Below are positions 36,465-64,000 of a DNA stretch of 64,000 nt, piece after piece (the stretch's first letter is position 1; every line of letters starts with the position of its first letter). The DNA is taken from assembly GCA_005281725.1 (NCBI GenBank), contig SSBO01000012.1, forward strand, positions 12,015,851 to 12,079,850. The letters are read 5' to 3'. The position numbers and the translations under genes were made by a program. This stretch comes from Wuchereria bancrofti. Lineage: Eukaryota; Nematoda; Chromadorea; Rhabditida; Onchocercidae. A model generated the notes under the pieces. That model saw only the letters and a program-made list of their open reading frames with translations. It searched no databases and was not told the DNA's origin.

Positions 36465-39400
36465 TATCGGTTAGTGCTATCTAATGGTTAAATTTCTTCT
36501 TTCAGCATGCAATTTCCTTAATTGTCTTTTATAATTCTTAATTGCTATCATTAATGGTTTTGTTGTTGTTGTCATTACCGAGCTTAGATAAATAGGAAAG
36601 TTATATAAGCTGTAAAAGTATCTCCCATGGAATGATTAGAAAAGTTCAAATTTCAGGTTTTCTTCAAATCTCAAATAAAGATAAACAACTTTGAGTAGCT
36701 CTTTTTAGACCTATTTCTTATTGAAAAAGTAATTTAAATTGGATTCTGATATTCTGCTGGCATTTACAGCTATGAAATAATCTTTGTGAATACTATAAAT
36801 TTAAGTAATTCTGATTATTGTCAAACTGCCGTACATCGAGTATTTTCATAAAGAAAAAGAAGTAAAAACGATAGAGTAATACTTGTTTATGCTTTATCAC
36901 TTTCTTCTTTCCCTAAATTTCGTTTTTATTTTTGTTTTCCTTTTTCGAAATTTGGATTAATTTCATTATAATATCATTTATAGGAGCGAAGGTTCAAATG
37001 AAATTTATGGCACTTAAGGCGTAAACTAGAATAATTGAGTGAATGATCTGTTGTTATTGGCAAAAGGAGCATCGGTAAGCCAAAGAGATAGAAATTGGAT
37101 TCTATTCGATGGAAAACTTCCTGTTGCTGTGAACTACTGCATGAAGTGTGCCAGGTCACATTAAGAACATTTGTCATCCATCAAGCGATTGCAGAGTAAT
37201 GGGCAGTTATGGGTATATTACTAGTGTCTGGGTAGTTACTAAACTGTAGTATTATTCACTGCCTTATTAGCTGCCAACCCGATAATCCGTAGAGGAAATG
37301 TGCTTTGCAACTCTTCCATCATTTATCAGTAAAATTCAACGTTCAGTGAATGTTGAAGCGTTGAACTGTTAGTAGTAAGAGAATTAAGCAGTTTATTAGG
37401 TGTGAATGAATACTCCTGAAATCGATATCAGAGAGGATTGAAGTGTTGTTCAACTGATATAATCAACGAATGTGTGACTAAAGTGCTGCAAGAATTCTTA
37501 AAGTAAAACATTTTCCGGTTGATTTCATCCTGTCATTCCCACCATCCTACTTTTTTTTTGTTCCTTTTTTGTTCCAGATTCATTGAGTTAAAATGCTAAA
37601 AACCTAGCACTGATCAGGTTGTGTAGTTCTTCCATTCTTGTCCTTCTTTTAATTGCCTGATGTGTTACCTTACCATCTGGTGAAATTACCATTCTGAAGT
37701 GTTTCTTTGTATATTTTCATAAAATTATCAGTTATGAGATAGAGGACGAGAGAGAGAGAGGGCGAGAAGAAAAACATTTTTTCATCGCCCATTTTTTTCT
37801 TTCTCGTTCCTTTCTCATTAAAGTTACCATGTATACTTTAACTTTTTAGATTTTACAACAATTCCCATACCCAATTTTCTCTTTTTTCATTAAAATAAAG
37901 TATATGAAACTAGCCAGAGATTTGATCCTGATAGTTTCAATATATTTCACCTAAAAGGAAGTCAATATTTGTCTTTGTTCTTTTTAACTGTTCACTACTA
38001 AAAATCTTATCTTTCATTTAATGTCATTTGCTAAAATATCTAATTGTTATTTGCTAAACATATCAGTTATGATCACATTATTATCATTTTTTTGTGTGAT
38101 GAAAGACCTGAAATGCTCGTACTTGTCCGTCTATCTGTCTAATGATCCGGCAATCTTCATAATTCCTGATCAGAAATACATGAGAAAGGATTGCACTGTC
38201 ATAGGTGGTGCCTGTTGGGATACTGTAAATTAACGAAATTCGCATAATCGATGAATAAATCGTTCCAGTGAACCCATCCCTCAGATTTCATGACAGTCTT
38301 CGCAGTTATTAATTCTGTCGCACTACTCATAGATGAGTCATAGCAAATTGTCACCGTTCATTCATCTGTTTGCTATTCGATAAATAATTAGCGAAATGTT
38401 TCCTATTCATCGAAAAAGCAAGTAGAACGAAGCGGGCGCCGGGAACATACCTGCTAGGTAAAGTGTAAATTGGAATTGTTTATGAATAATTCTTCATAGT
38501 TTTATACCATTAAATATAAGTAAACAGTGCTACCATTACAGTTGTTCGGTTCGAGGACTCAAATGGAGAAATTTGAATATGATTTCATATGAGTTACAGT
38601 CATTGTCTACTGGAATGTATTTAATATTATTTTTATCCTTATTTATAATGCAACTATTTCTACTAGAAATCAAAATTTCAGTGATGGTAGATTTTCATAG
38701 GTTAGTATTGTTTGATATACACATACAATATCAAATTTCCTTCTATAATTTATGGGGATATTTATTTTCCACATCATTTATGAAATATTTGTTTTCGCTT
38801 CAAATGCCGGTTTTTCTTTTTAATTTCAATACTTCGAGTTGATATGTGACTTATTCCTTTGTTTTTAACGTTGATTACATCAATTGGTGACTGCTCTGAT
38901 TGATTTGTAAGCATTTTTTTGTGCAATTTCAATTTTTTAATTGATTTAACTTGAACATATGTACATGGAATGTGAATGTGTATTAGATATTTAAGGGAGG
39001 AAAAATTATTAGCATTTTGCGATCTTTAATGGCAGTTACATTTCAGAAGCTCAGGAGCACAACAGTAAGACAACAAATCTTGGAGATTTTGATGAGGTTT
39101 GAATAGTAGTAAAAAGTAGAGATAAGCTTAGCTTTCGAAAAAGAAAAGATCTCTGAAAAAGAATCTGGCATTAATCGGAGAGCGAAATATTGAAATCGTG
39201 GAATGTTTCATTTCATTTCACGTCACTAATTACTGAAAGCTTATTGACTGAGATGATACATTGATTGGACAGGTCTGTTTGTTTGTAATGATGATCAGAA
39301 ATCCCTCTCCTGTCCAAATGTCATGCCTGCATTCTAGTACAACGCAACATTATATGACAGACAACATTTAATGACTTTTGATTTCGGTCTCTTTGTCACA

Positions 39401-39723
39401 TTTTCGTGTCATTTTTTCTTCTCTAAAAAGAATTTGTGATATTATAAGAATTGCTTTTTGTTATCATTGTAGGACATTACCATATTCCAACAATATTTTT
39501 CGATGCATTATATTAGCAATAATTTAATGAATGTTACATATTATTATTTGCTTTTCTTTTATATATTTGTTTGTTATATCGGTATGCTTTCTCGTTGGCG
39601 TAAAATATTCAACGTCGTTTTTTTTTTCTCAATAATAGCTGTTTGCAGCAGTAGGAATCAATCAAGTAATAAAATGCTCCACAAAAATGATACTTATTAG
39701 AAAAAATGATGAAAGGATAGCTA

Positions 39724-59364
<19,641 letters not shown>

Positions 59365-61445
59365 TTTTTGTTTACCTGCTAGCTTTGTTGTTGATGTTCT
59401 CTTTCCCGTCTCTTCCCTTCAGGTATTTACTCTTTAAGGCCTTCTTATGCAGCTTATATGTAGACTTTTTAGGAATCTTGATTACTGATGCTGATGCAGT
59501 CCCTATTAATGCTTCGGTTAATATTTTCAAGAGGGATATGAGATTTTCTTCCCAGATCTTGAACTAGGATTCCATATGTATAATTCTGAGAATGTCGTCA
59601 TGAATCACGCAATTAGAGCTTTAGATAACTATTACATAGTTCTGAAATAAGGCCTTAGATTTTCGGTACTTTTGAGAGACATGATTAATTTACCAATAAA
59701 CGACAATGCTTGGTGGTACTCTTGGGCGATTAAATTTGATGCTAATTGTATATCTATTTGGCGCATGTTGACGCATTAGTTAACTTCTTGTATCGAATTT
59801 ATCACGCGAAAATTTTCCGGTCAGCGTTAATCATTTTTCTTCTTTAGATCTTCTATTGCTCTGTAATGTAGAATTTGCGGGCTTACGATAGGTTTGGTTG
59901 TATTTATTGTTTTTAATTTTAAGATCTCTTCGAGAGTCTTTAGGTTAGGTTATGTATACCTAAAGGCATTTGTTCAAGTTCGGTAGACTTTGGCTGTGTT
60001 GAAAAGTGGTATTTTCGCAAAAGAATATCGTTTCGAATGTCAACTTGAACCACTCTGAAGAATTGAAGGATTTTTTTTCCGGAGACTTACTGCTTGGAGA
60101 GAGAGAGAAAAAATCGAACTATAAAGAGAGAGAGCAGAAGGAAACTGTAGTTTTCAAAAAATCGGAAAGAAAAACAATATTGGATTTTGAAAGGTTTGAT
60201 GGAGTAGTTGACATGAGCTTTTGAAGTAAATGATATCGAGTCGATGAATTGGGATTTCAAATAAAGTATAAAGAATTCATAGCATTAATTTATCTATCAT
60301 CTTTTTATTTTTTTGAACAATTTTGACTACTCACTGTGCATTGCTTTATTCACTTCCACTATTAGCTATTTTATAATATGATATTATTACACAGTAATAG
60401 TAAAGGCTGTCTTTCTCTGGTGTGCAGTTCGATTTTCGAATTCTTTAACTTTGAAGTTTTGTTTTTCTAATTAACGTTAAATTAAACACATTTAAATTCT
60501 TATACGTTACTATCATATTATAAATGCTGTACTGTACAATTTAATGAGAATATAATACTGATGACGATAATTCTGATATTTATTGCAACTGCAGTCAGTT
60601 TTCTTTTCCTTCCTTTTGCTGGGCGACTAATTTTATGATCAGAGAAATGAATATAATCATTTCATACTGTGTGCTTTATGTTTCGAACACAAATAAAATA
60701 AAGGAATGGAATGACCCAAAATTTTTAGAAAAAAATTATAACAGTTGCCGATATAAAAACAAGATTATTAGGTGAACTACATGTTCAAGAATGAAGAGAG
60801 AGGTGTCATGTCAACTTGGGTTTTTCCCTTTAATTATCGTCTCTTTTGATATGTTAAAGATGATTTTAACAGTTATTTGGTAATTTTTACGGTAGGATTC
60901 CAATTAAGAAAATCAAAGTACAGTTTACATCCTTTCTAATTGTGAAGTAAAACAAGTAGCTGCAGACTTTTGCTCTTATCGCTTCTTTTACCTTGCGGTC
61001 GATGATATTTTGATGATGGCCGCAATCGGTAATGCTTTTAAATAAAGCTAACTGAAAGGAAGTGTCATTGTACAGAGCATGATTTGCGATCAGATTAGAA
61101 CAGAAGATGAAATCTAAGTGTTACAGACTTAGATGCTTTCCTGAAGTCAAGGCAGAAATTTGAATTTAAGTTAGTCGGAGAAAGGAAAATCAGAAACAAT
61201 GTCAAAAGTAAATAAATGAAAATAAAGTTTGCTAGATGTTATGTATGGAAATTACCTACCTGTCACTAATGTTTCAATGAAATATTTCAGTGTTATGTTG
61301 GACTGGAAGAATTTTAGTCAGTAGAAGTGGTAAATACTCTGACTATGAAAAACCAATCCTTTCATTAAATGAAAAAAAAAAGGAAAAGTGGAACCTACAG
61401 TTCGAAACTTTATTTAACAATGGCATTAATGTAAATGCAAAAATG

Positions 61446-62250
61446 AGTTTGCTTATTAATTTCAACCTTCCAATGTTTTAAGATTTTCAGTTCAAATCTA
61501 ATTTTGACAACGGATTTGATAAAAATACGAATTTAGAAATGCTGGGAAGGTATCAAGATTGGGTTTTTCGTTAATTTGTAAAAATAGTTTGAACTTTTTC
61601 AGCATTTTGCCAAACAAAATGCATTCAGTCGTCATGAACTTCCGTTTTCCGGCAATCTTTTTCACACAATATCATTATAAATTATTTGAAATATCAATTT
61701 TGAAAGATAAATAATGAAATGATGTGCTCCGAATATTTATAACCTAAATTAAGCCATAAATCGATAGATTTGCACATATTTCTAATACAGAAGAGAATTC
61801 GCTCATTAATTTTAGCCTTCCAATGTTTTAAAATTTCCAGTTGATATTTTCAAATAATTTCGACGGCGAATTTGATAAAAATCCAAATTTCAGAATGCTG
61901 AGAAAGTAGCAAAATTTGATTTTCATTAAATTATAAAAATATTTTGAACTTAATCAGCATTCTGCTTGGTAGAATATATTCAGTCGATATGATCTTCCGT
62001 TTTCCGGCAATATTTTTTCACACAATATCATTTATAAATTATTTTAAATATCAATTTTGAAGGATAAATAATGAAATGATGTGTTCCGAATATTTTTAAC
62101 CTAAATTAAGCCATAAATCGATGAATTTGCACATATTTCTAATACAAAAGTGAATTTGCTTATTAATTTTAGCCATCCAACGTTTTAAGACTTTTAGCTG
62201 ATACCATTTTCAACTAATCTCGGCAATGCCTTTGATAAAAATACAGATTA
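61446..62250. repeat. Diverged tandem repeat, unit about 350 bp, 2.3 copies
   Basis: Units begin near 61,446, 61,798 and 62,153. All contain CATTAATTTTAGCC or a close variant. The first two also share TTCCGTTTTCCGGCAAT, CACACAATATCAT and AAATTAAGCCATAAATCGAT. The third unit is partial. Divergence is roughly 10-15% by eye. Confidence 0.75.
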
Positions 62251-62332
62251 AAACTGATTTCTTATTGGAGCATTCCTGAGAGACTCAATGAGTGCTCTGA
62301 ATATGGGAAGAACGTGACAATGGTACTACTCG

Positions 62333-62706
62333 TACATATCTTAATACTACCGTTCTCTCTCTCCCCTGCCTTACAAGTTAGGCAATCATTTCCTCTCATA
62401 ATATGTCAAGCACCGCCCTTATTTTGCTTTCAGCAAGCAAACGAGTATGGCGCATTTATCCTTCGATCGTACCAAAACTGGTGGTAATCTCAAGGTGTAC
62501 TCCAAGTATGGGGATAATGTAACTATTTGTGTATATCTTAATATTACCATTTGAGAGGCAAACTGGGAGTCTCCCCTACAAGTCGATCAATCACTTTCAC
62601 TCGTAACGTGTCAAGCACCATCCTTCCTTCAGTTCTATATCTTTTGGCTATAACTACTCATTTTGCCTTCAGCAAGCAAAAGGATAAGGCATATTTATCG
62701 TTTTGG
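62333..62706. repeat. Second diverged direct repeat, two copies
   Basis: 62,333-62,465 and 62,531-62,706 share TATCTTAATA, TGTCAAGCACC, TTCAGCAAGCAAA and GCATTTATC-like blocks in the same order, with indels between them. No coding potential is seen. Confidence 0.65.
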
Positions 62707-62872
62707 AGAGTATGAGTAGGACGTGACAGGTAATGCATTTATGCATTTGTTAGTCGAACTGTTTGGGATAGGTGTTTTTGTGGATTCTTTCGTTTTTTTT
62801 TTTTTTTTTTTNAAAGTTAATACACTTTATTCATCTGAAGCCTAGCAAACTCACTAATTATGCATATTCCAG

Positions 62873-63288
62873 GTTTTTGCGTTTGCTGTCGCCCGGATTT
62901 ACGGCCGCACAAAAAACAGCAGCAGTGGAGCATCATGCCCTCGATTGGTATCCGAGGGCATATGCGGCTATAATCAACGAAGGGCAAGTAAAGCGCCCTC
63001 GATTCGATCTTATGGGAGAGAAGAGAATGTTCATCACCTCTTCATTCCAGGTTAAAAATTAGTGATATTCAGAATGTAAAATTAAGTGGTGGGGAAGAAT
63101 GTAAAATTAAGTGGTGGAGAAGAAAAGATTATAAAATGAATCTCGTAGTTTTTCTAATCAAATTTTTCTTTCAGGCCAATGATAATATCGGGCACTCCTC
63201 ACGCGGCCAGATTGTTGCTACCTGCTCCAATTTTCTATGCTCCATTAATGGAGGGCTCCCAAGAGGGTTACTGGATTCAAAAAATTAA
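62873..63288 (+). CDS. Two exon-like segments, 3' end of an unrecognised gene
   Basis: Segment 62873-63050 follows TATTCCAG and ends CAG/GTTAAA. Segment 63175-63288 follows TTTCTTTCAG and ends in TAA. In one frame they join without a stop to give 96 residues, including HHALDWYPRAYAAI and RPRFDLMGEKRMFITS. The GC content is higher than in the flanks. The other two frames hit stops. I do not recognise the family. Upstream exons would lie across the N at 62,812 and were not found. The contig after that N may not be the true neighbour of abl-1. It could also be a non-coding or repeat-derived segment. Confidence 0.35.
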
Positions 63289-64000
63289 AAAACGGTAAAA
63301 AAGTTAGAGAAAACCAAAAAAATTAAAAAAGAGAAAATAAAAATAAAAAAAACTGAAAAATAAAAAAATAAAAATGAAAGAATCATAAAAAAGAACAAAA
63401 AAATAAAAAAAAAAGTTTGAAGTAATTTTGATGTTGGAACAACTGAATTCAATATATGGAAAAAGTTGTGGTTTTGTTTTACCTATATGTGTTTCATTTA
63501 CCATTTGTAGGGATTATATTAAATATTAAAAAAAATTAAAGAAAAAAGTCAATATTAAAAAGTTTGACGTAGTCGAAATCAAAAATTTTTTTTGCTATTA
63601 TAAAATTGAACATAACTTGATTAAAATCAAATATAGTGTTCTTCAGATCAAATCACTTTCAATTCACTTGTTTTCCTTTTTTGTTTCTTTTACTAGTCCT
63701 TTAGAGGAAGTTAAATTTTACTAAATGTTTGTTCTTGCAATTTATTTATTTATCATTCAGATGATGTAAATAATTTATTGGTTTTTGATGGTTTTGTGGT
63801 TACTACTAACGCTCTTCATCTTTTTGTTTTTTTAGGTTTCTCAGAACTATTGCTTATTTTTTACTGTTTGTGTTATTTTATTCGTTTTTTTTCTGGAAAT
63901 TTTTATTCCTTTTTTGATGTTACTTAACCATGTTAAATTTTTCCTATTTGGTACCAACTTATAATAATGTATTTATTTTGCATTTTTTAACCTGTAATGG
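63289..64000. other. AT-rich tail, nothing recognised
   Basis: It starts with a long A-rich stretch of AAAAAT-type runs (63,290-63,415), giving a spurious Phe-rich frame on the minus strand. The rest is AT-rich with no gene or repeat that I can support. Confidence 0.5.

Larger units (their letters stand above)
27884..39723. other. Intergenic, no gene seen apart from repeats
   Basis: Nearly 12 kb with no recognisable protein family on either strand. It holds a 22-bp tandem repeat, a 25-bp doublet, a block present three times (31,950-36,464) and a short GA microsatellite near 37,749. The right end must contain the abl-1 promoter and 5' untranslated region. A TTTGCAG acceptor at about 39,649 is a possible spliced-leader site 74 bases before the abl-1 ATG, but short upstream ATGs lie between. 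Confidence 0.5.
59365..62811. other. abl-1 3' flank and intergenic DNA, no gene seen
   Basis: The first AATAAA after the abl-1 stop is at 59,695-59,700, a candidate polyadenylation signal; others follow near 60,260. The frame at 60,006-60,224 is rich in Lys/Glu but has no acceptor, no ATG at its start and no recognised family. Tandem repeats occupy 61,446-62,706. Confidence 0.5.

Noticed and set aside
60006..60224. 72-codon Lys/Glu-rich frame downstream of abl-1
   Set aside because: The start is not ATG, the composition reflects a GAGA tract, and there are no splice signals or recognised homologue.

Overview
The window is AT-rich nuclear DNA of a metazoan with many introns. Introns usually end in TTTCAG-like acceptors, and the two large genes are an Abl tyrosine kinase and a TSC22-domain protein. 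The acceptor style, low GC and protein features point to a nematode. I infer a parasitic spirurid/filarial species, but the sequence alone does not prove the genus. It is a draft assembly: single Ns or short N runs join contig ends, and most of these joins are flanked by identical direct copies of up to about 1.6 kb. These look like unmerged contig overlaps.

Layout. 1-4,560: no gene seen; it holds one copy of a dispersed inverted repeat and a 22-bp tandem repeat. 4,561-25,077, minus strand: an 11-exon gene for a long TSC22-family (bunched-like) protein of about 569 residues. It has an 11.9-kb intron, and one exon is doubled by an assembly overlap. 26,767-27,801, plus strand: remains of a GCN2-type RWD domain, broken by a frameshift and a stop, with no kinase domain following. 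27,900-39,700: no gene seen; it includes a 1.5-kb block present three times.

39,724-59,364, plus strand: a complete abl-1 gene with 21 coding exons and about 1,255 residues. The order is N-myristoylation signal, SH3, SH2, kinase, long disordered linker, C-terminal F-actin-binding domain. Reading phase was checked by hand at every splice junction and the exon lengths sum to a multiple of three in both large genes (3,768 and 1,710 bases). One abl-1 intron uses a GC-AG boundary.

59,365-62,811: no gene seen; tandem repeats. 62,873-63,288: two exon-like segments of an unrecognised gene end, followed by AT-rich DNA.

The two main genes are independent regulators, not an operon: TSC22D/bunched proteins are leucine-zipper growth regulators, and Abl is a cytoskeletal signalling kinase. 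I found no new multi-gene system. The items most worth checking are the broken GCN2 fragment, the GC-AG intron and possible 54-base cassette exon in abl-1, the triplicated block, and the unassigned exon-like ORFs.
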